64,000 nucleotides of DNA. It comes from Pseudomonas mosselii (lineage in GTDB: Bacteria; Pseudomonadota; Gammaproteobacteria; Pseudomonadales; Pseudomonadaceae). The stretch covers positions 186,001 to 250,000 of the forward strand of contig NZ_VAUO01000004.1 of the NCBI RefSeq assembly GCF_005796105.1. The letters run 5' to 3'. The notes under the pieces were generated by a model. It ran no database searches. It had not been told where the DNA came from and worked only from the letters and a program-made list of their open reading frames with translations. Positions within the stretch are counted from its first letter, which is position 1, and every line of letters starts with the position of its first letter. Positions 16,930 to 25,644 of this stretch are shown here, one piece after another. A program made the position numbers and the translations under genes.

Positions 16930-19044
16930 ATGCGTGATCAATTGCCTCCACGTCGAATCAGCATGAAGCATTTCCTCCCCAGCACCGCCCTCGCCCTCAT
17001 GATCGGGCTTGGCAGCCTCACGCTCGGTGGCAATGCGGCCGCCGCCAACAAGTGGGACAGCCTGCAACCGGACCGTGACGAAATCGTCGCCAGCCTCAAC
17101 GTGGTCGAGCTGCTCAAGCGCCACCACTACAGCAAGCCGCCGCTGGACGATGCCCGTTCGGTGATCATCTACGACAGCTACATCAAGTTGCTCGACCCCT
17201 CGCGCAGCTATTTCACCGCCGCCGATATCGCTGAGTTCGACAAATGGAAGACGCAGTTCGACGACTTCCTCAAAAGTGGCAACCTCGACCCCGGCTTTAC
17301 CATCTACAAGCGCTACCTGGACCGCGTGAAGCAGCGTCTGGACTTCGCCCTGGCCGAGCTGAACAAGGGCGTCGACAAGATCGACTTCACCGTCAAGGAA
17401 GACCTGTTGGTCGACCGCAAGGACGCCCCGTGGATGAAGAACCAGGCCGAACTCGACGAGTTGTGGCGCAAGCGCGTCAAAGACGAAGTGCTGCGCCAGA
17501 AGATCGCTGGCAAGGACTTCAAGCAGATTCAGGAAACCCTGATCAAGCGTTACAAGAACCAGGCCTCGCGCCTGGACCAGACCCGCGCCGAAGACATCTT
17601 CCAGGCTTACATCAACACCTTCGCGCAGTCCTACGACCCGCACACCAACTACCTCTCGCCGGACAACGCCGAAAACTTCGACATCAATATGAGTTTGTCG
17701 CTCGAAGGCATCGGTGCGGTGCTGCAAAGCGATAACGACCAAGTCAAGATCGTACGCCTGGTGCCAGCAGGCCCGGCGGCCAAGACCAAGCAGGTCGCGC
17801 CGGCCGACAAGATCATCGGCGTGGCCCAGGGCAACAAGGAAATGGTCGATGTGGTCGGCTGGCGCCTGGACGAGGTGGTCAAGCTGATCCGCGGTCCGAA
17901 AGGCTCGGTAGTGCGCCTTGAGGTCATTCCGGCCAGCAATGCGCCGAACGACCAGACCAGCAAGATCGTCTCGATCACCCGTGAAGCCGTGAAGCTCGAA
18001 GAGCAGGCGGCGAAGAAGTCGGTGCTCAAGCTCAAGCAGAATGGCCGCGACTACAAGCTCGGCATCATCGAGATCCCGGCCTTCTACCTGGACTTCAAGG
18101 CCTATCGCGCCGGTGACCCGGACTACAAGAGCACCACCCGCGATGTGAAGAAACTGCTGACCGAGCTTCAAAAAGAGAAGGTCGACGGCGTGGTCATCGA
18201 CCTGCGCAACAACGGCGGCGGCTCGCTGCAAGAAGCTACCGAACTGACCAGCCTGTTCATCGAGAAAGGCCCCACCGTGCTGGTACGCAACAGCGACGGG
18301 CGTGTCGACGTACTCGAAGACGAAAACCCCGGCGCGTTCTACAAAGGCCCGCTGGCGCTGCTGGTCAACCGCCTGTCCGCCTCGGCATCGGAGATCTTCG
18401 CCGGCGCCATGCAGGACTACCACCGTGCGCTGATCATCGGTGGCCAGACCTTCGGCAAGGGCACCGTGCAGACCATCCAGCCGCTCAACCATGGTGAACT
18501 CAAGCTGACCCTGGCCAAGTTCTACCGGGTTTCCGGGCAGAGCACCCAGCATCAGGGCGTACTGCCGGACATCGCCTACCCGTCGATCATCGACACCAAG
18601 GAGATCGGCGAGAGCGCGCTGCCCGAGGCCATGCCATGGGACACCATCCGCCCAGTGGTCAAGCCTGCGGCCGATCCGTTCAAGCCGTTCCTGGCCCAGC
18701 TCAAGGCCCAGCATGACGCCCGCAGCGACAAGGACCCGGAGTTCGCCTATATCCGCGACCGTCTGGCCCTCACGCAACAGCTGATGAACGAGAAAACCGT
18801 CAGCCTGAACGAGCAGGATCGCCGTGCCCGCCACGATCAGATCGAGGCCAAGCAACTGGCGCTGGAGAACGTACGGCGCAAAGCCAAGGGCGAAGAACCG
18901 CTCAAGGAGCTGAAAAAAGAAGACGAGGACGCGCTGCCCGCCGAGCCGGACGACACCAAGCCCGAAGACGACGCCTACCTATCCGAGACTGGTCGCATCC
19001 TGCTCGACTACCTGAGCCTGAGCACCTCGGTGGCCAAGCACTGA
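16930..19044 (+). CDS. prc: carboxy-terminal (tail-specific) processing protease
   Basis: A periplasmic S41A protease of about 700 residues that degrades proteins with non-polar C-termini and trims cell-wall hydrolases and lipoproteins. An alternative ATG at 16963 (MKHFLPS) begins directly with the signal peptide (cleavage after AAA) and may be the true start. Domains: N-terminal helical part, PDZ (about 240-320), S41 catalytic domain with Ser in RLSASASEIFAGA and the general-base Lys in FGKGTVQT, and the C-terminal DUF3340-like part. Length matches the long E. coli Prc type. Confidence 0.95.
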   Translation: MRDQLPPRRISMKHFLPSTALALMIGLGSLTLGGNAAAANKWDSLQPDRDEIVASLNVVELLKRHHYSKPPLDDARSVIIYDSYIKLLDPSRSYFTAADIAEFDKWKTQFDDFLKSGNLDPGFTIYKRYLDRVKQRLDFALAELNKGVDKIDFTVKEDLLVDRKDAPWMKNQAELDELWRKRVKDEVLRQKIAGKDFKQIQETLIKRYKNQASRLDQTRAEDIFQAYINTFAQSYDPHTNYLSPDNAENFDINMSLSLEGIGAVLQSDNDQVKIVRLVPAGPAAKTKQVAPADKIIGVAQGNKEMVDVVGWRLDEVVKLIRGPKGSVVRLEVIPASNAPNDQTSKIVSITREAVKLEEQAAKKSVLKLKQNGRDYKLGIIEIPAFYLDFKAYRAGDPDYKSTTRDVKKLLTELQKEKVDGVVIDLRNNGGGSLQEATELTSLFIEKGPTVLVRNSDGRVDVLEDENPGAFYKGPLALLVNRLSASASEIFAGAMQDYHRALIIGGQTFGKGTVQTIQPLNHGELKLTLAKFYRVSGQSTQHQGVLPDIAYPSIIDTKEIGESALPEAMPWDTIRPVVKPAADPFKPFLAQLKAQHDARSDKDPEFAYIRDRLALTQQLMNEKTVSLNEQDRRARHDQIEAKQLALENVRRKAKGEEPLKELKKEDEDALPAEPDDTKPEDDAYLSETGRILLDYLSLSTSVAKH

Positions 19045-19100
19045 GGTGATGGCAAAATAATGTGACTTGTCATCAAACAGTCATCGCGCTGTCGTGAAAT

Positions 19101-19135
19101 AAAAGGGTCGGACATGCCTGTGTCTGGCCCTTTTT
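19101..19135 (+). terminator. intrinsic terminator after prc
   Basis: AAAAGGGTCGGACA pairs with TGTCTGGCCCTTTT (two G-U pairs) around a 7-base loop and runs into a T tract. It ends the prc transcript before the EAL-GGDEF gene. Confidence 0.8.
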
Positions 19136-19153
19136 CATTCAGGAAAGCCGTCC

Positions 19154-20908
19154 ATGACCGTCACCGAACAGCTCAGCGCTTTGAGCGCCATCCTGGCTCA
19201 ACGTAGCGTCCACAGCCTGTTCCAGCCCATCGTTTGCCTGAGCGAGCGGCGCATCCTCGGCTATGAAGCCCTGAGCCGCGGCCCCTCCAATAGCCCACTG
19301 CACTCACCGCTGACGCTGTTCGCCGTGGCGCGCCAGGCCGAACGCCTGAGTGAGCTGGAAGTGCTGTGCCGGGCCACGGCCTGCCAGCGTTTCAGCGAGC
19401 AGGGCCTGGCGGGCAAGTTATTCCTGAATGTGTCGCCTGAGTCGCTCCTGGAACCGCACCACCCTTCCGGTCGTACGTTGAAGATGCTCGAACAGTTCGG
19501 CTTGTCGCCCAGCCAAGTGGTCATCGAACTGACCGAACAGACACCTACCGAAGACTTCCAACTGCTGTTCAACGCCCTGCACCACTACCGTGACATGGGC
19601 TTCTCGATTGCCCTGGATGACCTTGGCGCAGGTTATTCGAGCCTGCGCCTGTGGTCGGAGCTGCGCCCGGACTACGTGAAAATCGACCGCCACTTCATCG
19701 ATGGTATCCACCAAGATCCGCTCAAGCGTGAGTTCGTCGGCTCCATCCTGCAGATCGCCCGTGCCTCACGCGCCCAGGTGATCGCCGAGGGCATCGAACT
19801 GGCCGAAGAGTTGGCCGTGCTCAGCGAAATGGGCATCGACCTGGTGCAAGGCTACCTGCTCGGTCGCCCCCAGGAGTTCCCGCCGCACACCCCGCCCCTG
19901 CTGCCGTCGCAGACCAATCAGGCACTGGCACTGAGCGAAGACAGCTGTGACTTGAGCGCACTGCTGATCCAGCAACCAGCGGTGCCCTCGGACACCGCCA
20001 CCCAGCAGGTGCTCGACGCCTTCCGCCGCCAAGCCAACCTCAACTCCCTGGCAGTGCTGGACAGTGATGGCAAGCCCTGTGGCATCGTCCACCGGCATTC
20101 GCTGGCCGATGCCCTGTTGCAGCCATTCGGCACCGACCTGTACGCACGCAAGCCGATCAGCCGGCTGATGAGCGAGGACTTCCTGGCGGTGGAGCGCGGA
20201 CAATCGCTGCAACAGGTCAGCCGCCTGCTCACCAGCCGCGCTCGGCAGCGTATCGAGGAGGATTTCATCATCACCCAAGGCGGACGCTACCTGGGCTTGG
20301 GCCGGGTGATCGACGTGCTGAAACTGATCACCGAACAGAAGCTGCAGCAGGCCCGGCACGCCAACCCGCTGACCTTGCTGCCGGGCAACGTGCCGATCCA
20401 GCAGTGCCTGGCACGCCTGCTGGAGCAGCGCCAGGCGGCAGCGGTGTGTTACGTGGACATCGACAGCTTCAAACCTTTCAACGATATCTACGGCTACGCC
20501 CGCGGCGATGAAGTGCTGCTGTGCCTGGCGCAGTGCCTGCACGAATGCGTCGATCCCAGGCGTGATTTCGTCGGGCATATCGGCGGGGATGACTTCATGC
20601 TGGTGTTGGGCTCCACGGACTGGCGCGAGCGCCTGCACACCTTGGTCCAGGCCTTTGCCCGCGAATGCCTGCGCTTCTATCGGGCCGAACACATCGCGGC
20701 CGGCCGCTTCATCGCCCACAACCGCTTGGGCCAGCGCGAGACCTTTGCCCTGCTGTCACTGTCGATCGGGGTGGTCTGGCTGGAGCCAGGCAGTGCCGAA
20801 CACCTGGATGCCGGGCAATTGGCCGACCTCGCCTCGCAGGCCAAGCGCCAAGCCAAGGAAACATCAGGCTCCAGCCTGAGCCTGATCGATACCCGCCTGC
20901 CGGCCTGA
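19154..20908 (+). CDS. EAL-CBS-GGDEF cyclic-di-GMP protein
   Basis: A 584-residue cytoplasmic protein with an N-terminal EAL domain (about 10-240), a CBS pair (about 270-385) and a C-terminal GGDEF domain (about 420-580). The EAL catalytic residues are all present (YEALSRG, LNVSPESL, ELTEQ, DDLGAGYSSL, VKID, AEGIE, QGYLLGRP), so phosphodiesterase activity is likely. The GGDEF signature reads GGDDF, and the product-inhibition motif RxxD is replaced by PRRD, so the cyclase half may be weak or regulatory. The CBS pair suggests control by a nucleotide. Located after prc as in other Pseudomonas. Confidence 0.9.
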   Translation: MTVTEQLSALSAILAQRSVHSLFQPIVCLSERRILGYEALSRGPSNSPLHSPLTLFAVARQAERLSELEVLCRATACQRFSEQGLAGKLFLNVSPESLLEPHHPSGRTLKMLEQFGLSPSQVVIELTEQTPTEDFQLLFNALHHYRDMGFSIALDDLGAGYSSLRLWSELRPDYVKIDRHFIDGIHQDPLKREFVGSILQIARASRAQVIAEGIELAEELAVLSEMGIDLVQGYLLGRPQEFPPHTPPLLPSQTNQALALSEDSCDLSALLIQQPAVPSDTATQQVLDAFRRQANLNSLAVLDSDGKPCGIVHRHSLADALLQPFGTDLYARKPISRLMSEDFLAVERGQSLQQVSRLLTSRARQRIEEDFIITQGGRYLGLGRVIDVLKLITEQKLQQARHANPLTLLPGNVPIQQCLARLLEQRQAAAVCYVDIDSFKPFNDIYGYARGDEVLLCLAQCLHECVDPRRDFVGHIGGDDFMLVLGSTDWRERLHTLVQAFARECLRFYRAEHIAAGRFIAHNRLGQRETFALLSLSIGVVWLEPGSAEHLDAGQLADLASQAKRQAKETSGSSLSLIDTRLPA

Positions 20909-20920
20909 CAAAGCCTGCGA

Positions 20921-21289
20921 TCAGGCCTGCTCTGGATACCGGTACTCGAACACCCGCACCACCTCCGAAGCATGCCAGGACGCAGCCTCCATGCCATCCA
21001 CAGGCCCCGAGAAGCGCCCCAGGCGCTCGACACACTCGAAAAAACCGGTGCGCGGCAAGCGACTGGCACCTTGGCTGATCACCAGCGAACTGCGCAGCGG
21101 CTGCTCGGCACGGGCATCGAGCAAGGCCAGGTACTCCAATGCGGCGGTCAACGTCTGCATGGCGGGACTGGGCAATTGCAGGCGTTCGAGCAGCGCACGA
21201 TAAGTGAGCAGGTGACGTTGACGGCGGGCCAGGTCAAGCTCGGTCAGCAGGCTTTCCCACTGCTGGCGGCTGATCCTGACCTGGCTCAT
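20921..21289 (-). CDS. hypothetical protein partnered with an XRE regulator
   Basis: A 122-residue protein that I do not recognise. Its first half is helical (ISRQQWESLLTELDLARRQRHLLTYRALLERL); the second has a more ordered segment (SLVISQGASRLPRTGFFECVERLGRF). Its ATG overlaps the stop of the XRE gene (ATGA), so the two are translationally coupled. It could be the effector half of a toxin-antitoxin-like pair or a co-regulator. Confidence 0.7.
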   Translation of the reverse strand: MSQVRISRQQWESLLTELDLARRQRHLLTYRALLERLQLPSPAMQTLTAALEYLALLDARAEQPLRSSLVISQGASRLPRTGFFECVERLGRFSGPVDGMEAASWHASEVVRVFEYRYPEQA

Positions 21290-21630
21290 GACGGCTCGCT
21301 CCAGCCGGCCACACCCAAGTGCCAGGCCAGCGCGCGCAGGATCGCCGCATCGGGGCGTCGCTCACCGGATTCGATCATCGCCAGATACGCCGGGCTGATG
21401 CCCACATTGCGCGCCAGCAGCTGCGCATCCATACCCTTGGCCTGGCGCAATGCCGCCAGGTCGGCGAGGCTGGAGAGGCTCGCAGGGGCCTCTTCGACTG
21501 GCGAGGTAACGGCTTCGGCCGATGCCTGGGCCGGCGCCTGGCCAGCGGCAGCGAGCAAGGCCTGGTATTGCGCCCAGGGAACCACTGCGTACTCGGGCTG
21601 ACCGTCCCGGCTTATGACCTGAATACCCAT
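21286..21630 (-). CDS. XRE-family transcriptional regulator with Phd-like N-terminus
   Basis: A 114-residue protein. The N-terminal 30 residues (IQVISRDGQPEYAVVPWAQYQALL) resemble a Phd/YefM-type start, and residues about 55-105 form a helix-turn-helix of the XRE type (LRQAKGMDAQLLARNVGISPAYLAMIESGERRP). Two perfect inverted repeats lie upstream in its own leader, consistent with autorepression. The stop overlaps the next gene. The layout resembles an antitoxin followed by its partner. Confidence 0.82.
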   Translation of the reverse strand: MGIQVISRDGQPEYAVVPWAQYQALLAAAGQAPAQASAEAVTSPVEEAPASLSSLADLAALRQAKGMDAQLLARNVGISPAYLAMIESGERRPDAAILRALAWHLGVAGWSEPS

Positions 21631-21648
21631 TACAACCCCCTTAACATT

Positions 21649-21694
21649 GGATTACGGCATGTAATCCGTCGGCATAACACTTATGCCAATTATA
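21649..21694 (-). promoter_or_regulatory. promoter with two operator dyads for the XRE gene
   Basis: On the minus strand a perfect -10 hexamer TATAAT occupies 21694-21689 (no good -35). Downstream lie two exact inverted repeats: GGCATAA-N3-TTATGCC (21671-21687) and GGATTAC-N5-GTAATCC (21649-21667), both between -10 and the ATG at 21630. A regulator bound here would block initiation or clearance. Confidence 0.65.
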
Positions 21695-21721
21695 TTAGCA
21701 ACCTCAGGGGTTCGCCGGGAA

Positions 21722-22162
21722 TCACTGCCCTTGGCGCTCCAGGCGCAAGGCTTCGGGGGTATCCGGCAGACGCTCTACCACCCGTAGCTTCTCCGGCGCC
21801 TGACTGGCGCGCCACGCCTTGAAACGGGCCAGTTCGTCGCCGACGGTCTTCAGCACCCAGCCCAGCACGGCGATATCGTCGAGAAAACCCACGCCCAGCA
21901 ACCAGTCCGGGATCGCATCCAGGGGGCTGACGAAATACAGCAGGCCCGCGACGATGGTCACCAGGGCTTTGGGGCTTACCGCACGGTACTCACCGCGCCA
22001 CCAGGCCAGGCACAGCGCCTGGAGCAGACGTACGTCCTCGCGCAGTTGGCCAAGCTTAGGCCCCTTGCGAGCCACCGCGAACAGCAATGCTGGCAAGCGC
22101 CCGCGGCTGAGCAGGCGTTCGGCCAGGGGCAGGAAGCGGGCGAAATTCCAGGGTGCGCTCAT
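21722..22162 (-). CDS. YkvA family protein (DUF1232)
   Basis: A 146-residue protein with the DUF1232 signature VAGLLYFVSPLDAIPDWLLGVGFLDDIAVLGWVL (given in part; about residues 70-103), which contains a membrane hairpin. The family's biochemical role is unknown. Its upstream region contains a pair of perfect DnaA boxes 25 bases before the start. Confidence 0.85.
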   Translation of the reverse strand: MSAPWNFARFLPLAERLLSRGRLPALLFAVARKGPKLGQLREDVRLLQALCLAWWRGEYRAVSPKALVTIVAGLLYFVSPLDAIPDWLLGVGFLDDIAVLGWVLKTVGDELARFKAWRASQAPEKLRVVERLPDTPEALRLERQGQ

Positions 22163-22183
22163 GAAACCTCCAGAGGAGCAGGC

Positions 22184-22212
22184 AGGTTATCCACAAATAT
22201 TGTGGATAACCT
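22184..22212. promoter_or_regulatory. 29-bp palindrome with two perfect DnaA boxes
   Basis: Two strict DnaA boxes, TTATCCACA (22187-22195) and TGTGGATAA (22201-22209), face each other with a 5-base spacer; the palindrome extends to 13 bp arms with centre ATA. It lies 22 bases upstream of the YkvA-family gene. A DnaA-regulated promoter or titration site is possible. Confidence 0.7.
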
Positions 22213-22396
22213 TGTGAACAGGACCGGCTTTGCGCCGTTTGGCGCCCGCCCGACAAGGGCCAGGCACGGATCGGGCGTTTTTTACACAGACGTTTCAGTG
22301 CCGCAAACGTTTTGCGACGGCAAAGGTCTTGGCGCTGCATCAGGTCTACTGTGTGCGACAGTGAATGACGCGCGCGGTTCGCGTCAAGTGATGCAC

Positions 22397-22430
22397 AAAA
22401 CGACGACGCCCCGTCGAAACGGGGCGTCGT
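22397..22430 (-). terminator. intrinsic terminator of the FKBP gene
   Basis: Perfect 12-bp stem (22403-22414 with 22419-22430) and a tetraloop, followed on the minus strand by CGTTTTG. It lies 18 bases after the FKBP stop codon. Confidence 0.85.
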
Positions 22431-22447
22431 GGATGACAGCGCGTGCC

Positions 22448-23176
22448 TTACTCGGCCGGGGTTGGCTCGGCGTCCTGCTTGGCAGGATCCTTGATGGCCA
22501 GCAGTTCCAGGTCGAACACCAGCACCGAGTTGGCGGGGATCAGCGGGCTCGGGCTCTGGGCGCCGTAGGCCAGCTCTGCCGGGATGTACAGCTTGTACTT
22601 CTCGCCGACATGCATCAGTTGCAGGCCTTCGACCCAACCAGGGATCACGCCGCTGACGGGCAGGTCGATCGGGCTGCCGCGCTCGACGGAGCTGTCGAAG
22701 ACCTTGCCATCGATCAGCTTGCCTTCGTAGTGGACGGTGACCACATCGGTGGCTTTCGGCTGTGGGCCGTCGGCCTTCTTGACCACTTCGTACTGCAGGC
22801 CCGAAGCGGTGGTGACCACGCCAGGCTTCTTGGCGTTCTCTTCGAGGAATTTCTTGCCAGCAGCGGCGGCTTCTTCGCTGGCCTTGGCCAGGCGTTCTTC
22901 GGCGCGCTTCTGCAGGGCAGTGAAGGCTTCGACCAGCTCTTCGTCCTTGATGCGCTGTTCTTTCTTGCCTACCGCGTCCTCGATACCTTGGGCGACGGCT
23001 TTCGAGTCCAGGTCGTCCATGCCTTCCTGAGCCAGGCTCTTGCCCATGTTCAGGCCGATACCGTAGGAGGCTTTCTGTGCCGGCGTCTTGAGTTCGACGC
23101 TGCTGGTCTGGGCGTCGCAGCCCGCCAGTACCAGACTTACCAAGGCAACCGCTGCCGCCAGACGAGTGTGTTTCAT
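22448..23176 (-). CDS. FKBP-type peptidyl-prolyl cis-trans isomerase, lipoprotein
   Basis: A 242-residue envelope folding factor. A lipoprotein signal peptide ends in the lipobox LAGC (Cys at about residue 20). An FkpA/Mip-like N-terminal helical dimerisation region (about 35-105) is followed by the FKBP domain (about 115-225; VHYEGKLIDGKVFDSS, VIPGWVEGLQLMHVGEK, IPAELAYG, LVFDLELL). The start at MKHTRL is chosen because it directly begins the signal peptide; the upstream ATG would add eight residues. Confidence 0.92.
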   Translation of the reverse strand: MKHTRLAAAVALVSLVLAGCDAQTSSVELKTPAQKASYGIGLNMGKSLAQEGMDDLDSKAVAQGIEDAVGKKEQRIKDEELVEAFTALQKRAEERLAKASEEAAAAGKKFLEENAKKPGVVTTASGLQYEVVKKADGPQPKATDVVTVHYEGKLIDGKVFDSSVERGSPIDLPVSGVIPGWVEGLQLMHVGEKYKLYIPAELAYGAQSPSPLIPANSVLVFDLELLAIKDPAKQDAEPTPAE

Positions 23177-23373
23177 GCTGATTCCTTGTTCATGCGCCAT
23201 AAGGGCAAATCAGGGTAAAGCCGCGAGCTTAGCAGGCGGTCGGGACCAATGGCTACCGGCATAAGAGCGGGTTATGGGCTGGAAGTTCCTGGGTGAAAGG
23301 TTGTTCATCGAAGGGGGTGCAGCCACTGGCCAGTATTGACGGTTTTTCCGACATTGGCTTGGCTCACGATCTG

Positions 23374-24306
23374 TCAGGGATAATCCCCCGCCCGATACAA
23401 CTGCGCCACCTCGCGCAGCACCTCGCACACCCACTGCGCCGGCAGGCTTTGCGCCAACGCGGCATTGCGGCAGATCCCCACCGACCCGCCCGGCTCACGC
23501 ACGCCAAGGTCGAGTTCCGCCAGCTCACCGCGCCCCAGGTCAATCAGCACCGCATCGCGAGGCGCCACCCAGACCCCATCGCTGCCCAACAGATAGCGCC
23601 GGCTCAAAGCCAGCGACAGAGTTTCCAGGCGCTGCGCGGGCATCTGCATCCCGCCCTGCACGAACAGACTGTCGGCATGCTGGCGAATGGTCGTGCCCAG
23701 CGGCGGGAGCACCAGCGGGTAGCGCCCGACTTGCGAGCGATCCACCGGAGACCGTGCCAGCAACGGATGCCCAGGTCGCACTACCAACGCCATCGACTCG
23801 CTATACAGGTGCTCGAACGACAGCCCCTGGATTTGCGGGCTGTCGGTCATGCGCCCAACCACCAGCTCCAGCTCACCGAGGTGCAACTGTCCCAGCAACT
23901 GCGCACTCACGCCGGTCACCACACTGATCACCAGGCCCTCATGGCGCTGGTGCAGCCGGCACAACACCTCGGGCATCAACAACCCCTCGACGGTCGAGAG
24001 CACGCCGATACGCACCTGCGATGGTGCTCGCGCCGCGCCGCGCACGCTGCCTACGCCATCGCGCAGGGCCTGTACGCTGGGCCCGGCGTATCGCATGAAA
24101 CGGGTGCCCGCCGGGGTCAGCTCGACACCCTGGCGGGTGCGTTCGAACAGCCGGGTTTCCAGCAAACCTTCAAGCTCCTTGAGGGTCTTGGAAATCGCCG
24201 GCTGGCTGATGGCGAGCACATCGGCGGCCCTGGCCAGGCTGCCCTGCCGGGCAATCTCCAGGAAGCACAGCAGATGGCGGAACTTGATGCGGGTATCGAG
24301 GTTCAT
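23374..24306 (-). CDS. pcaQ: LysR-family regulator PcaQ
   Basis: About 310 residues with an N-terminal LysR helix-turn-helix (FRHLLCFLEIARQGSLARAADVL, ISQPAISKTLKELE) and an effector domain. Sequence features match PcaQ, activator of protocatechuate (pca) genes responding to beta-carboxymuconate-type intermediates: the IKFRHL start and the VVGRM...GLSFEHLYSE region. No pca structural genes lie in the window. It starts 10 bases after the AraC gene's stop on the same strand, so the two regulators may share a transcript. Confidence 0.82.
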   Translation of the reverse strand: MNLDTRIKFRHLLCFLEIARQGSLARAADVLAISQPAISKTLKELEGLLETRLFERTRQGVELTPAGTRFMRYAGPSVQALRDGVGSVRGAARAPSQVRIGVLSTVEGLLMPEVLCRLHQRHEGLVISVVTGVSAQLLGQLHLGELELVVGRMTDSPQIQGLSFEHLYSESMALVVRPGHPLLARSPVDRSQVGRYPLVLPPLGTTIRQHADSLFVQGGMQMPAQRLETLSLALSRRYLLGSDGVWVAPRDAVLIDLGRGELAELDLGVREPGGSVGICRNAALAQSLPAQWVCEVLREVAQLYRAGDYP

Positions 24307-24316
24307 GCCCGGCAGT

Positions 24317-25279
24317 TTATCCGTGCACGCCAACCCTGCAAGCGTCGCTATCGAGGGTAATCGCCTGGGGCGTGTCCGGGTCGCGCTGCTGGCGGCGGAA
24401 CTGCCCCGGCGGCAGGCCGTGGATCTGCCGGAAACGGCGGCTGAAATAAGCCTCGTCGGCGAACCCGCACAAGCGCGCCACCTCGCCCACCGGCCGGCTG
24501 CCGTTGAGCAGGTAGTTGCGCGCGGCGTGCATACGCCGCTCCAGCACCAGTTCGCTGAAGGTCTTGCCCACCTCCTTGCGCAACCAGTGGGTCAGGTAGC
24601 TGGGCGCAAGATACGTGGCCGCCGCCACCTTGGGCAGGTTCAGGTCAGGGTCGTCGATGTGCCGGCGCAGGTAATCGCTCATGCGCCCCAGCGCCGCACG
24701 GCGGCTGTGCTCGGCGGCATTGCTCTCGGCCAACTGACGTAGCGGCTCGGCGTACAGGCTGCACACCCTGCCGATCAGTTGCAACAGCAAGCCCTTGAGC
24801 ATCTCCCGGCTGCCGAAGCCCCGGTTAGCGTCCAGTTCACGCATTTGCTCGATCAAGGCCAGCACTTGGCTGAACTGTGTCGGGTCAAGGTGGAAGTCCA
24901 GGTGCTCCTGGAAGCGAAATGGCGACAGCTCCGGCGCCAGCAGGATCGACACGTCTTCCAGGTCCATGGGGTCGCAATCAAGGTGCGGCAGCAAGAAGGT
25001 CTGGGAGAAGTTGATCACCACGAAATCGCTCTCGGGCGGATGCGGGATCACATGCACCCGATGCGGCAGGATGAACGCCAGCGTATGCCGCGTGAACGGG
25101 CGTTGGGCTGCACCGATGTGCTGCACGGTGTCACCGCCTAGGTTGATCTGGATCTGGAAGTACGCATGGCGATGCGGTGCGGTTTCCGCCGGCCGACCGC
25201 GCGCGTCGCGGATGTGGAAATCCATCAGCTCGCAGCGCTCCTGCATGACGTAGGTGGGCACTTGGCGCTTGGGCGGCAT
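24317..25279 (-). CDS. AraC-family transcriptional regulator
   Basis: A 320-residue regulator with an N-terminal cupin-like sensor (PHRHAYFQIQINLGG, about 38-52) and a C-terminal double helix-turn-helix (about 205-300; LNLPKVAAATYLAPSYLTHWLRKEVGKTF and VGEVARLCGFADEAYFSRRFR, given in part). The start at MPPKRQ is supported by AGGAGC six bases upstream. It is divergent from the MFS-FAH-SDR operon, which it most likely activates. The ligand is unknown, probably an organic or sugar acid. Confidence 0.9.
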   Translation of the reverse strand: MPPKRQVPTYVMQERCELMDFHIRDARGRPAETAPHRHAYFQIQINLGGDTVQHIGAAQRPFTRHTLAFILPHRVHVIPHPPESDFVVINFSQTFLLPHLDCDPMDLEDVSILLAPELSPFRFQEHLDFHLDPTQFSQVLALIEQMRELDANRGFGSREMLKGLLLQLIGRVCSLYAEPLRQLAESNAAEHSRRAALGRMSDYLRRHIDDPDLNLPKVAAATYLAPSYLTHWLRKEVGKTFSELVLERRMHAARNYLLNGSRPVGEVARLCGFADEAYFSRRFRQIHGLPPGQFRRQQRDPDTPQAITLDSDACRVGVHG

Positions 25280-25644
25280 GGGGGCTCCTGTGTGCTTGTG
25301 TCTGTGGACCTGCTCGCAGGGCACGCCGGGGGCCGGCGCACTCTGCGATTCTGCCGCCAGCCCCGAATGATCGCAATAAGTTGTACGACGTCCAAACTCA
25401 TTGCACGACCGGCCAATTCAAAAAACGCCTCTCGCATGAATTGATAAAAAACATACAAATCAACAATTTAAATAAAAAATACTGGTTAAACCCTGCCCAG
25501 CGAGTTTCTTGGACAATCCCCCAACACCCGGCCTTCAGCGGAAAAAACGGTCTAAAAACCCCATTGATCCAAACAAGTTGTACGACCACCCTGGAATAGG
25601 ACTGCAGCCCAACCTCTCCAAAAACAACAAACGAGGTCGACTCA
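25280..25644. promoter_or_regulatory. AT-rich divergent control region with direct repeats
   Basis: This 365-base gap has no gene. It holds AAGTTGTACGAC at 25378-25389 and again at 25575-25586, and a related TTGCACGAC at 25401-25409. The middle (25420-25490) is strongly AT-rich (AATTTAAATAAAAAATAC), typical of a promoter. The repeats are candidate sites for the AraC regulator or another activator. The MFS start is preceded by ACGAGGTCG. Confidence 0.55.

Noticed and set aside
16843..18855. 670-residue open frame antisense to prc
   Set aside because: High-GC shadow of the real protease gene; amino-acid composition (Ala/Gly/Val/Asp/Leu/His rich) and lack of motif show it is not coding.
23293..24360. 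355-residue open frame on the plus strand opposite pcaQ
   Set aside because: Shadow; the minus strand encodes a complete LysR regulator.
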